Assembly: GCF_001192795.1 (NCBI RefSeq)
Contig: NZ_DF968181.1
Coordinates: 1,912,974-1,976,973 of the forward strand
From: Flexilinea flocculi
GTDB taxonomy: Bacteria; Chloroflexota; Anaerolineae; Anaerolineales; Anaerolineaceae
Direction: 5' to 3'
DNA length: 64,000 bases
The position numbers were made by a program, and so were the translations under genes. Of this stretch, positions 9,437 to 18,157 are shown in pieces; the stretch's first letter is position 1, and every line of letters begins with the position of its first letter. A model generated the notes under the pieces. The model was not told the origin of the DNA and made no database searches. It was given only the letters and a program-made list of their open reading frames with translations.

Positions 9437-10330
9437 ATGGAAAAATTGATAGAATGTGTCCCAAACTTTTCGGAAGGAACGAATCCCAATATTATTAAAA
9501 CAATTGCTGACGCAATGATCAACGCTGATGATTCAGTAAAAATGATCAATATTCATTCAGATAAGGACCATAATCGATCTGTATTTACACTCATTGGTTC
9601 ACCTCAGTCCATCCAAGCGGCTGCATTTCGAGGAATAGAAAAAGCGGCAGCTTGTATCAATCTCAATAACCACATCGGAACACATCCGCGCATTGGTGCG
9701 GCAGATGTCATTCCATTTATTCCGCTTCGAAACACCAGCATGGAAGACTGTATAAAAGTAGCCCGTGATGTAGGGAAACGGGTTGGTGAAGAACTGAACA
9801 TACCGGTATTCCTTTACGGCCAAGCTGCAATTTGTCAGGATCATTCAAATCTTTCGGATATCCGAAGAGGAGAATATGAAAAATTACGATTACTGATTGG
9901 TACTGATCGAGCACACACACCAGATTATGGTCCATTGTATATTGGACAGGCAGGCGCGTCCGCGATTGGGGCGAGAGATATACTGATCGCATTTAATATT
10001 TATTTGGATACAACAGATCTTCATTACGCAAAAATAATTGCGAAAAGTATCAGAGAATCATCCGGCGGACTGCCATATGTGAAAGCGCTTGGAATGTTGG
10101 TCAACAATAAAGCTCAGGTTTCCATGAATTTAATGAACTATCGGAAGACTTCAATTCAAACCGTTTTCACGCGGGTGAAAGAATTAGCTGAAGACTATGG
10201 AATCAGACTACATCATTCCGAATTAGTCGGTTGTCTTCCGTTGGAAGCTATGGACGGCATCCATACAGAAGATATCCTACTTTTTGACTTTAGCCAGGAT
10301 CGAATTCTTGAAAACCATTTTTCAGGTTAA
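9437..10330 (+). CDS. Glutamate formiminotransferase (FtcD N-terminal type)
   Basis: Transfers the formimino group between formiminoglutamate and tetrahydrofolate, linking histidine or purine breakdown to one-carbon metabolism. The family start LIECVPNFSEG is at residues 3-13. The active-site region NHIGTHPRIGAADVIPF, with the catalytic-type His, is at about 78-94. It has 297 residues, so it contains only the transferase domains and no fused cyclodeaminase. No hut genes or cyclodeaminase are nearby. Its stop codon lies inside a 14-bp hairpin shared with the convergent WbqC-like gene. Confidence 0.9.
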   Translation: MEKLIECVPNFSEGTNPNIIKTIADAMINADDSVKMINIHSDKDHNRSVFTLIGSPQSIQAAAFRGIEKAAACINLNNHIGTHPRIGAADVIPFIPLRNTSMEDCIKVARDVGKRVGEELNIPVFLYGQAAICQDHSNLSDIRRGEYEKLRLLIGTDRAHTPDYGPLYIGQAGASAIGARDILIAFNIYLDTTDLHYAKIIAKSIRESSGGLPYVKALGMLVNNKAQVSMNLMNYRKTSIQTVFTRVKELAEDYGIRLHHSELVGCLPLEAMDGIHTEDILLFDFSQDRILENHFSG

Positions 10331-10347
10331 TCTTGAAAAATGGTTTT
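10311..10347. terminator. Hairpin between convergent genes
   Basis: AAAACCATTTTTCA (10311-10324) pairs perfectly with 10334-10347. It overlaps the end of the formiminotransferase gene and sits 5 bp past the stop of the convergent WbqC-like gene. It probably acts as a shared terminator in both directions, although the T-run is poor. Confidence 0.6.
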
Positions 10348-10352
10348 GAGAT

Positions 10353-11057
10353 TTACCGCCCGATCGAATCCTCACGCCAGCCCCAAATATAATAGGGGGC
10401 ATCCGGTCCTGTATTAAACAGCAGATCTAAAATGGATACATGATGTTCAAAAGGCTGAAAAAGTTGCCGATATTCGGGATAATCCGAATAATCTTTCCAA
10501 ATCAATTGAATACCGGCATTTTGATAATCCTCAGCATGAATATAGCTCTTCGCTGCCGGTCCCGAAACATATACCTCTGCTCCGGTTGATTGAATTAAAG
10601 AGAGTAATTTTTGATGGCCGGATCCCGATGAAGCAAAATTTTTACTGTTGTCAAATCTGGTTGAAATTTTCAGAAAATCCGATGAGATTTTTTTTATTAA
10701 AAATTGATTAATTGCGGATATCGTTTCCCATTTTGATTCCAGATAAACAAATTCTAAAAACTCCTGATAATACCGAAAATAGGGCGCTTTTGCATAGGAA
10801 GTTAGCAACGATTGATAATGCTTCATCTGCCAGCGATTCGGAACGATGACAGCCTGATCAATACTGTCTTCCAAACTGGCTGATACTGGTACCGTCAACC
10901 ATTGAACACCAGTTTGTGTATAAATACGATTTCGATTGCGCCAATCATTCTTTGTGTACTGAACCTCATCATAAAAAAGGAACAGATCCACATCATGGAT
11001 AATATCAAAATATCCTTTCCATGGAATATAGTTCGATTGAAGTACAGCTAATTTCAT
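10353..11057 (-). CDS. WbqC-like family protein
   Basis: The 234-residue protein begins MKLAVLQSNYIPWKGYFDII, the hallmark N-terminus of the WbqC family. Members are found in polysaccharide gene clusters and their reaction is not well established. Further typical segments are FYDEVQYTKNDWRNRN and WLTVPV. The start at 11057 is chosen because its ATG overlaps the TGA of the upstream aminotransferase (ATGA), implying coupled translation. Together the two suggest aminodeoxysugar synthesis for a glycan or glycolipid, but no glycosyltransferase is adjacent. Confidence 0.85.
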   Translation of the reverse strand: MKLAVLQSNYIPWKGYFDIIHDVDLFLFYDEVQYTKNDWRNRNRIYTQTGVQWLTVPVSASLEDSIDQAVIVPNRWQMKHYQSLLTSYAKAPYFRYYQEFLEFVYLESKWETISAINQFLIKKISSDFLKISTRFDNSKNFASSGSGHQKLLSLIQSTGAEVYVSGPAAKSYIHAEDYQNAGIQLIWKDYSDYPEYRQLFQPFEHHVSILDLLFNTGPDAPYYIWGWREDSIGR

Positions 11058-12202
11058 AATATTGGATTTCGATTTTTGTAAAATTGCCAAATCGATTCGA
11101 CGACTTTGTTGATATCCTCAGATTGCAATCCGTAATACAGAGGCAGCCGCAGCAATCGCTCGCTTTCTTTTGTTGTGTACACATCATCGCCATTGAACCG
11201 CCCGAATCTCAAACCTGCTTTGGCTGAATGCAACGGGATATAATGAAAAACGGTCTCAATTTCGTGTTCTTTCATATATCGGATCAAAGCATCGCGCTCT
11301 GTGATGTCGCTTGTTTTGATATAAAACATATGCGCATTATGAACACAATCCTTTGGAATAAAGGGGATTTGAATTTTTCGTTGCTCATATAATGGATATA
11401 ACTTTTCATAATAAAAATTCCAGCTCTTTAAACGATTCTCATTAATTTCATCCGCTTTGCTAAGCTGCCCAAATAAATAAGCTGCGTTCAATTCACTCGG
11501 TAAGAATGATGAACCCAAATCCACCCAGGTGTACTTATCCACCTGACCTCTCCAAAATTGGCTGCGATTTGTTCCTTTTTCCCGCAATATTTCAGCTCGC
11601 TCTACATAATCCTGATTTTGAATAAGAAGTGCTCCGCCCTCTCCCATGCTGTAATTTTTCGTTTCATGAAAGCTGTAACAGCCAAAATCTCCCATCGCAC
11701 CAAGCGCTTTCCCCTGATAGGTAGACATGACTCCTTGTGCTGCATCTTCTACAACAAGAAGGTGATATCTTTTCGCAATGTCCAAAATTACATCCATCTC
11801 ACAACTGATTCCAGCATAATGCATGGGAACAATGGCGCGTGTTTTCGCAGTGATCGCATTTTCAATGAGTTTTTCATTAATATTCATCGTATCCGGCCGA
11901 ATATCAACAAAAACAATCTTGGCACCTCTCAGCACAAATGCATTTGCTGTTGAAACAAAGGTATAAGAAGACATAATCACTTCATCTTCCGGCTTGATAT
12001 CACATAACAATGCGGCCATTTCCAACGCACTGGTGCAAGAAGTGGTGAGCAACGCTTTTGATGTGCCTGTTTTTTCTTCAATCCAATTGTTGCAACGTTT
12101 TGTAAATTGACCATCACCACATATTTTATGATTCTGGATTACTTCATGAATGTAAATTTCTTCATTTCCATAATAAGGAGGAACATTAAATGAAATCATC
12201 AT
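11054..12202 (-). CDS. DegT/DnrJ/EryC1-type sugar aminotransferase, RffA/WecE-like
   Basis: PLP-dependent aminotransferase of nucleotide sugars, most like dTDP-4-amino-4,6-dideoxygalactose transaminase. Visible features are TTSCTSALEMAALL (cofactor phosphate region), VVEDAAQGVMSTYQGK, and SFHETKNYSMGEGGAL containing the PLP-binding lysine, the form seen in RffA. It has 382 residues, full length. It overlaps the WbqC-like gene by 4 bp. The substrate cannot be fixed from sequence; dTDP-4-keto-6-deoxyglucose is the likely one. Confidence 0.88.
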   Translation of the reverse strand: MMISFNVPPYYGNEEIYIHEVIQNHKICGDGQFTKRCNNWIEEKTGTSKALLTTSCTSALEMAALLCDIKPEDEVIMSSYTFVSTANAFVLRGAKIVFVDIRPDTMNINEKLIENAITAKTRAIVPMHYAGISCEMDVILDIAKRYHLLVVEDAAQGVMSTYQGKALGAMGDFGCYSFHETKNYSMGEGGALLIQNQDYVERAEILREKGTNRSQFWRGQVDKYTWVDLGSSFLPSELNAAYLFGQLSKADEINENRLKSWNFYYEKLYPLYEQRKIQIPFIPKDCVHNAHMFYIKTSDITERDALIRYMKEHEIETVFHYIPLHSAKAGLRFGRFNGDDVYTTKESERLLRLPLYYGLQSEDINKVVESIWQFYKNRNPIL

Positions 12203-12272
12203 CCTGCCTCTCTCAATAATTTTTAAATGCAGCTATTATTGTATATTATTTTCCAATATTCGGGCTGAAAAA

Positions 12273-12394
12273 CAGCGATTCTATTTATTCAAAGGGGAAA
12301 AATAGATCGTTGTTGCCATGTTCTTACACGGAGCGCAATAAAACATCAGATTTTCGATGTTTACTCAAGACACTTTTTCCGATCTCGAAAGGCA
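12273..12394. repeat. Palindromic intergenic element, copy 5 (degenerate core)
   Basis: Left end CAGCGATTCTATTTATTC, right end GATCTCGAAAGGCAG, 122 bp. The core GTTGTTGCCATGTTCTTACACGG...ATAAAACATC is only partly self-complementary. It lies between the divergent aminotransferase and lysA. Confidence 0.55.
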
Positions 12395-12476
12395 GATATC
12401 TGCTGCGGATTCTGTTTTCTTTATATAATTAGTTTTTAAATACTCACTATTTATCAATACGTTACAGGAAATCACA

Positions 12477-13784
12477 ATGTCATCATTTATCGAAAAAGAT
12501 TTGTTCCCGTTATCTACAGAACTTCGTCCAGATGGATCAATTACAATTGCCGGTTCCAGTTTAAAAAAATTGGCAAAAGATTTTGGATCACCGCTCTATC
12601 TTTATGATAGTGAAACGATTCGTGCAAATATTCAAAAACTGAAAAACGCTTTTTCAACGTTTTATCCTGGAAATTTCGCAATTGCTTATGCTTCAAAAGC
12701 TTATTTAAGCCGCAAATTTGCTGAAAAAATAGCAAAGCAAGATATTGAGCTGGATGTAGTGAGTATGGCTGAACTTCTGATCGCTCTAAAAGCCGGTTTT
12801 TCACCAAAACAGATCCATTTTCATGGAAACAACAAAACGACCGAAGAAATTCAAAAAGCGATTGACTGCAACATTCATGCTTTGGTGATCGACAACATGG
12901 ATGAATTATTGTATGCAGAAAAAATCGCAGCATCGAAGAATAAGTGCGTAAAAATCTGGCTTCGAATCACCCCGGATATCCATGTTAAAACACATCCTCA
13001 CATCGAAACCTCTGCAGCTGAAAGTAAATTTGGATTTCATGTAACAACCGGTGAAGCCAAAGCAGGAATTCAATACGCCTTAAAATCACATTTTTTCGAA
13101 TTGACCGGTCTCCATTGCCATTTGGGAAGTCAGATCTTTGATCCCCTTCCATATCGGATAACCATTCAAATGTTATATGACTTAGCTTCAGAATGTGGTT
13201 ATGTCCCTTCGGAATTAAGCCCTGGCGGCGGTTGGGGTGTTCCATATTCGACGGAAGATCCAGTGGCTGATCCAAATGATTGGATTGAACATATCAGTTC
13301 CGCTGTTATAGAACAATGCCGCCAAAAACAAATGCCGCTGCCAAAAATTGTCATCGAACCGGGGAGATGGCTGGTTGCAAAAGCCGGCGTTTCCATTTAT
13401 CAAATCGGATCTCAAAAATCGACACCGAATGGTCTGCGGATCATCGCTATCAATGGCGGTATGTCTGATAATCCACGAAATGCCTTGTATCAGGCAAAAT
13501 ATACTGCCGTAATTAATGGGAAAATTGCTTCAAATGAAGTTTTTCCATCGCGAATCGTCGGCAAATTCTGCGAATCGGGAGATACGCTAATTGATCAAGT
13601 TTATCTCCCTGAGGCAGAGCGAGATGATCTTTTAATCATCCCCGTATCTGGTGCATATCAGCTCAGCATGGCATCCAATTACAATCTTGCACCGCGGCCT
13701 GCTGTACTATGGTTGGAAAGTGGCGGTATTTATGAACTTCTGCAATATCGTGAAAATCCAGAGGAAAGCTCTTGGTGGGCATAA
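12477..13784 (+). CDS. lysA: Diaminopimelate decarboxylase
   Basis: Converts meso-diaminopimelate to lysine. It is a fold-III (alanine racemase-like) PLP enzyme. YASKAYLSRKF (about 70-80) carries the PLP lysine. HCHLGSQ and GGGWGVPY (phosphate cradle) and VGKFCESGD (substrate and partner-chain cysteine) follow in the expected order. It has 435 residues, full length. An SD-like AGGAA lies upstream of ATG 12477. I looked for a lysine riboswitch in the leader and saw none. Confidence 0.92.
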   Translation: MSSFIEKDLFPLSTELRPDGSITIAGSSLKKLAKDFGSPLYLYDSETIRANIQKLKNAFSTFYPGNFAIAYASKAYLSRKFAEKIAKQDIELDVVSMAELLIALKAGFSPKQIHFHGNNKTTEEIQKAIDCNIHALVIDNMDELLYAEKIAASKNKCVKIWLRITPDIHVKTHPHIETSAAESKFGFHVTTGEAKAGIQYALKSHFFELTGLHCHLGSQIFDPLPYRITIQMLYDLASECGYVPSELSPGGGWGVPYSTEDPVADPNDWIEHISSAVIEQCRQKQMPLPKIVIEPGRWLVAKAGVSIYQIGSQKSTPNGLRIIAINGGMSDNPRNALYQAKYTAVINGKIASNEVFPSRIVGKFCESGDTLIDQVYLPEAERDDLLIIPVSGAYQLSMASNYNLAPRPAVLWLESGGIYELLQYRENPEESSWWA

Positions 13785-13952
13785 TGTAATCTTAATTGTA
13801 TGACAATTAAATGACGATCAGGAAAATTGTCATAGAAGAATTTGTCCTACAATTAAAAAATCCTGAGTTATACTTGATATGCCAGTTGATAATTCAGAAA
13901 ATCTAATAGGTTAAATTTATTGTTCGATAGGAAACATCAGCAAGGAGAGACT

Positions 13953-15023
13953 ATGAAAAAACATAATTTCAATGCAGGACCCGCAATTTTACCAGATTAC
14001 ACCATTGAAAAAAGCATCGAAGCAATTAAAGATTTAAATGGAAGCGGTTTATCACTTTTGACAATTTCTCACCGCTCAAAAGATTTTGACGCAATCATGG
14101 ACGGAGCTGTTGCTGCGACGAAAAGACTGCTCGATATTCCAGAAGGTTATTCGGTGATCTTCCTTGGCGGCGGCGCAAGTACTCAGTTTTATACCATTCC
14201 CTATAATTTCCTTGGCACAAAAGCTGCTTATCTGGACACCGGTACGTGGGCTTTAGGCGGCATTAAAGAAGCGAAGTTATATGGTGAGGTCGAGGTTGTG
14301 GCATCATCCAAGGATAAGAATTATTCATATATTCCTAAAGGTTATAAAATTCCTACGGATGTAGATTATTTCGAAATCTGTTGCAACAACACGATTGAAG
14401 GCACAGAAATCCGTGAAGATTGGGATGTTTCGGTTCCTTTTATCGCTGACATGTCATCCGATATTTTCAGCCGCCCGGTTGATGTTTCAAAATATTCTCT
14501 CATTTTTGCTGGCGCCCAGAAAAACTTTGCTCCTGCAGGCGTTACCATGGTCATTATCAAGGACGCTTTCCTGGAAAAAGTGGTTCGACCGGTGCCGACA
14601 ATGGCTGATTACCGTGTTCATGTTTCCAAGAATTCCATGTTTAACACACCCCCCGTTTTTCCGATTTTTGCTGCTCTAAAGACAATGGAATGGATTGAAA
14701 TGTCAGGCGGTGTCAAAGAAATGGAAAAACGTGCTATCGACAGATCTGAAAAAGTATATGCTGAACTCGAAAGAAATAAATTCTTCGTACCAACTGTCGA
14801 AGATCCAGCTGACCGTTCCAGAATGAACATTACATTCCTGTTGAAACCGGAATATGCAGAATTGGAAACCGCTTTTCTTGATTTAGCAAAAGCGCGCGGT
14901 CTGGTTGGAATCAAAGGACACCGCTCTGTCGGCGGATTCCGCGCATCCTGTTACAACGCACTCCCGATGGAGAGCGTCGATGCACTGGTCGCCACTTTAC
15001 AGGAATTTGAAAAATCGAATTAG
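13953..15023 (+). CDS. serC: Phosphoserine aminotransferase
   Basis: Second step of serine biosynthesis: 3-phosphohydroxypyruvate plus glutamate to phosphoserine. The mature-looking start [14 protein letters not shown] at 13953 has a GGAGAG ribosome-binding site 5 nt upstream, so the longer frame from 13920 is rejected. NFNAGPA is the family N-terminus, and [15 protein letters not shown] carries the PLP lysine. [15 protein letters not shown] near the C-terminus is typical. It has 356 residues. It is followed 16 bp later by serA, so the pair forms an operon. Confidence 0.95.
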   Translation: MKKHNFNAGPAILPDYTIEKSIEAIKDLNGSGLSLLTISHRSKDFDAIMDGAVAATKRLLDIPEGYSVIFLGGGASTQFYTIPYNFLGTKAAYLDTGTWALGGIKEAKLYGEVEVVASSKDKNYSYIPKGYKIPTDVDYFEICCNNTIEGTEIREDWDVSVPFIADMSSDIFSRPVDVSKYSLIFAGAQKNFAPAGVTMVIIKDAFLEKVVRPVPTMADYRVHVSKNSMFNTPPVFPIFAALKTMEWIEMSGGVKEMEKRAIDRSEKVYAELERNKFFVPTVEDPADRSRMNITFLLKPEYAELETAFLDLAKARGLVGIKGHRSVGGFRASCYNALPMESVDALVATLQEFEKSN

Positions 15024-15039
15024 TTTGCAGGGAGTTAGG

Positions 15040-15963
15040 ATGAAAAAAGTATTAATTGCAACGGAAAAACCGTTTTCAAAACAAGCTTCCGATGGCATAA
15101 AAGCATTGCTTCAGGAAAAAGGGCACAAAGTTCGCACACTTGAAAAATATACAGATGTCAACCAGCTTTATGAAGCAGTTGCAGATGTAAATGCGTTAAT
15201 TGTCCGAAGCGATTTGATAACGAAAGAAGTCATGGCACACGCACCTAATCTTGAGATTGTTGTGCGGGCTGGCGCAGGATATGACAATATTGATCTGGAT
15301 GCCGCAACACAAAAAGGCATCGTCGTTGAAAATACACCCGGTCAAAATTCAAATGCAGTTGCAGAGCTGGTATTTGGCATGACAGTCATGTATATCCGAA
15401 AGTTCTTTGACGGCTCAACCGGAACAGAATTACTCGGAAAAAAGATCGGAATTCAAGGCTTTGGAGCTGTCGGACGTTGTGTAGCCCGCATCGCAAAGGG
15501 ATTCGGTATGGAAGTTTATGCTCTGGATACCTTTGCCCCAGAGGAAGTCTTTGAAAAAGCAGGAGTTCATCACGTAAAAGACATTAATGAACTTTATAAA
15601 ACCTGCCAATTCATATCCTTGCACATACCTGCAAATTCTGAGACAGTAAAATCTATCAATTATGAATTACTCTCAAAAATGCCGAAAAACGCAGTCCTCA
15701 TCAATACAGCCAGAGCTGAAGTGATTGATGAAGAAGGTTTAATTGAAATGTTCCAGAATCGCGAGGATTTCGGATATATTGCAGATGTTGCCCCCAAGAA
15801 TAAGGATCTGATTGCAGAAAGATTCCCAAAAAGGTTTTTCTTCACACCGAAAAAATGTGGCGCGCAAACCTCCGAAGCGAATAATAACGCCGGACTTGCA
15901 GCGGCCGTACAAGTCAACAATTTCTTTGAATCCGGAGATAAGAAGTACCAAGTCAATCTGTAA
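15040..15963 (+). CDS. serA: D-3-phosphoglycerate dehydrogenase, short type with Lys in place of catalytic His
   Basis: First step of serine synthesis, oxidising 3-phosphoglycerate. The start at 15040 has a GGAG ribosome-binding site 6 nt upstream. The Rossmann motif GIQGFGAVGRCVAR is at about 137-150, with substrate Arg in NTARAE (Arg225). The 307 residues lack the ACT regulatory domain. The usual TPHxGA motif reads TPKKCGAQTSEA (269-280), so lysines 271-272 occupy the place of the catalytic His, and the usual Glu motif is DVAPKN. This resembles PGDHs known from Bacteroides-like anaerobes and Entamoeba. It is operonic with serC. Confidence 0.9.
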   Translation: MKKVLIATEKPFSKQASDGIKALLQEKGHKVRTLEKYTDVNQLYEAVADVNALIVRSDLITKEVMAHAPNLEIVVRAGAGYDNIDLDAATQKGIVVENTPGQNSNAVAELVFGMTVMYIRKFFDGSTGTELLGKKIGIQGFGAVGRCVARIAKGFGMEVYALDTFAPEEVFEKAGVHHVKDINELYKTCQFISLHIPANSETVKSINYELLSKMPKNAVLINTARAEVIDEEGLIEMFQNREDFGYIADVAPKNKDLIAERFPKRFFFTPKKCGAQTSEANNNAGLAAAVQVNNFFESGDKKYQVNL

Positions 15964-15992
15964 ATCCGAATTGTACGTCCTGTAATAGAACC

Positions 15993-16035
15993 AAACCTGA
16001 AATTACAATTCAAAAAATAATTTCAGGTTTTTTTT
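15993..16035 (+). terminator. Rho-independent terminator of serC-serA
   Basis: AAACCTGAAATTA (15993-16005) pairs perfectly with 16018-16030, followed on the plus strand by a T-rich run. It begins 30 bp past the serA stop. Confidence 0.85.
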
Positions 16036-16036
16036 A

Positions 16037-16273
16037 TTAACAGGTGTATTTGTATACTATTTCAATCTTGAGTGAATTGATCATCTGGTCGATACGATTA
16101 ATGATTGAATAAAAGGCAGCAATTTTCTCTCGATCTGTGAGTGCGAGGAGGGCGTCAGCCCGATGAAGCAATCTTTTCCCGCATGTAGAAGGAGATTGAT
16201 TCCTCCCTACAAGACTCTCAATGACAGGTTCTGCCTCTGCGTGATTCTTAAAGCTTGGTTTCATCCAATCCAT
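16037..16273 (-). CDS. Small hypothetical ORF (doubtful)
   Basis: A 78-codon frame with a helical-looking C-terminal half (REKIAAFYSIINRIDQMINSLKIE). I see no clear ribosome-binding site at the ATG and no family resemblance. It occupies the 16036-16472 gap, which otherwise holds no recognisable gene or repeat copy. It may be spurious. Confidence 0.25.
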   Translation of the reverse strand: MDWMKPSFKNHAEAEPVIESLVGRNQSPSTCGKRLLHRADALLALTDREKIAAFYSIINRIDQMINSLKIEIVYKYTC

Positions 16274-16472
16274 TTGACTGGGTATCGAATCATTTCATAC
16301 ATATCATCATTCTATAATGGAAAAGCCTTGAATATTTTTAAACAAATTGTATTCATTTCTCTTTATTCGAATTACTGAATCAAGGGTGATTAAGAAAACA
16401 CATAAACAACGACAGAGTATAATCAGTGAGATTAATAAAAACGAAGACCTTTTGAGAAAGGTTATTTTTGCT

Positions 16473-17159
16473 ATGAATGAAATTAGTGTTGGCAGTGTAG
16501 TACAAGTGAAAAACGAATTAGTAGATGAAGGAACTGGCATTGACCTCAATGGCTGGAAAGCGTTTGTTCGTCAAATATTCGATCCGGATGAAAACCAACC
16601 TTTTCAGATTGTGCTGATTGAGTGGACAGCTGAAACGATTTTGCAGATCCCTGATCAATATTTTCAAAAAGTTCTAAATATTGAAGAATCATGGTCTACA
16701 TATGCTCTTCCCTCCTGTTGTGTAACAGTAATTCAGGAGTCACATTCAGCAATTGATTTGGAATGGGCAAAAGAGACCGTCAGCAATCGAATTCTCTGGC
16801 CTCTGCTTGGAAGGAATGGAAAAACTATTCAACAGGTATTTGACCAGCAAGAGTTGAATCGAGAGCAGTATCCTGCTGAATATTGGATACAATATCTTAA
16901 TCAAAACATGAAATTTCCGATCAAATGCAAAGTTGATTATGAATATGAAGATGAAGATGGAATATTAAAACTTGGAGACATCGTCATGCTGCAAAAACTT
17001 TCTGGCTGGGATGTCAATCTTGGATTATGGTGTGAAGTTACTTTTCAAAACAGGAATTATATTCTCCCCTTACAGGATATAACAGGCTTTGGCGGACCAA
17101 TATCCAAGAATAATCGATTGATTGAGGCTTATTACACATGGATCGCGTACCGCAGCTAA
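16473..17159 (+). CDS. CcbP-like (calcium-binding, SH3-like fold) two-domain protein
   Basis: The start is set at ATG 16473, after a GAGAAAGG-like site; the frame extends upstream without a better start. The 228-residue product seems to have two small beta-barrel domains. The C-terminal one (about 145-225) has FPIKCKVDYEY, LGDIVMLQKL, LPLQDI and a final YTWIAYRS. This pattern resembles the CcbP calcium-binding family (PF11535), with PL.D and a C-terminal DY..W. I do not recognise the N-terminal domain (VGSVVQVKNELVDEG). It overlaps dus by 22 bp, so expression is probably coupled. The function is unknown. Confidence 0.6.
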   Translation: MNEISVGSVVQVKNELVDEGTGIDLNGWKAFVRQIFDPDENQPFQIVLIEWTAETILQIPDQYFQKVLNIEESWSTYALPSCCVTVIQESHSAIDLEWAKETVSNRILWPLLGRNGKTIQQVFDQQELNREQYPAEYWIQYLNQNMKFPIKCKVDYEYEDEDGILKLGDIVMLQKLSGWDVNLGLWCEVTFQNRNYILPLQDITGFGGPISKNNRLIEAYYTWIAYRS

Positions 17160-18157
17160 GCCATTCATTCCGGCCTTTTTTGATCGGGGATGTGCAAGTG
17201 AATAATCCATTTATCCTTGCTCCGATGGATGGTATCAGCGACTCGCCATTCCGTTTAATAACCCGCGAACTCGGATCCGCAGTAAGTTATACAGAATTTA
17301 TTAACACGATGGATGTTGTCAGCCATGGTGTGAGTTATGAAAAACGATGTTTTTTTTCTGAAGCGGAACGACCTGTCGTTTTTCAATTATTTGATGACGA
17401 TCCGGCGAGAATGATAAAGGCATCTTTAAAACTATATCAACGATGGAAACCGGACATCATTGATGTGAATATGGGCTGTTCAGTGCGTCATGTCGTCAAT
17501 CGTGGAGCTGGTGCTGAATTACTGCGGCATCCAAATAAAATAATCGAAATCGTTGACGGGCTGGTGAAAGTTCACTCGATTCCAATTACCATCAAAATTC
17601 GATTGGGATGGGATGAGCTTTCAAAAAACTATCTCGAAGTTGGAAGAATAGCTCAGGACTATGGAGCATCAGCTATCACACTGCATGCCCGCACAAAGGA
17701 ACAAAATTTTATGGATCCGATCGATCTGGAATCGATCGCTTCATTGAAGCAATCCCTCCAAATTCCGGTGATTGGAAATGGTAACATACAATCGATCAAA
17801 GATGCTGATCAGATGTTTGAATACACAGAGTGTGATGCAGTGATGATTGGAAGAGCCGCAATCTGGAATCCATGGATTTTTTCTGGGTTCGATGAGAATG
17901 AAGTCCCCTATTCGCTTTTTCTCGAGACTGTTAAAAAGCATCTGGAAACCATGAAACAGTTCCATGGTCCTGAAAAAGGGTGCATCGTTTTTCGAAAATT
18001 CGCCAAGAAATATCTGCAAAAGTTTTCAATTCCTGCAGAAAGAATTGTTGAAATCATTACTACACAAGATCCGGTCCAATTCACTAATACTTTTTTCCAT
18101 CTGATTGAAAATAAGAATTTATATGTAAGAAGCATAACGAAGCATGATGATGAATAA
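17138..18157 (+). CDS. tRNA-dihydrouridine synthase (Dus family)
   Basis: FMN-dependent reductase that converts uridine to dihydrouridine in tRNA D-loops. A TIM barrel is indicated by FILAPMDGISDSPFRL (FMN region), DVNMGCSVRHVVNRGAGAELL (active-site Cys, with GCS in place of the usual GCP), IKIRLGW, ITLHARTKEQ, and PVIGNGNI with DAVMIGRAAIWNPW for phosphate binding. It has 339 residues, closest in pattern to DusB. It overlaps the upstream CcbP-like gene by 22 bp and the downstream YcgN-like gene by 14 bp. Confidence 0.92.
   Translation: MDRVPQLSHSFRPFLIGDVQVNNPFILAPMDGISDSPFRLITRELGSAVSYTEFINTMDVVSHGVSYEKRCFFSEAERPVVFQLFDDDPARMIKASLKLYQRWKPDIIDVNMGCSVRHVVNRGAGAELLRHPNKIIEIVDGLVKVHSIPITIKIRLGWDELSKNYLEVGRIAQDYGASAITLHARTKEQNFMDPIDLESIASLKQSLQIPVIGNGNIQSIKDADQMFEYTECDAVMIGRAAIWNPWIFSGFDENEVPYSLFLETVKKHLETMKQFHGPEKGCIVFRKFAKKYLQKFSIPAERIVEIITTQDPVQFTNTFFHLIENKNLYVRSITKHDDE

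Noticed and set aside
12203-12476. Lysine riboswitch before lysA
   Set aside because: None of the conserved lysine-riboswitch motifs is recognisable; the gap is taken up mainly by a degenerate repeat copy.
13792-13810. Small TTAATTGT/ACAATTAA palindrome after lysA
   Set aside because: Only 8 bp and no T-run; may be a weak terminator but not supported well enough.
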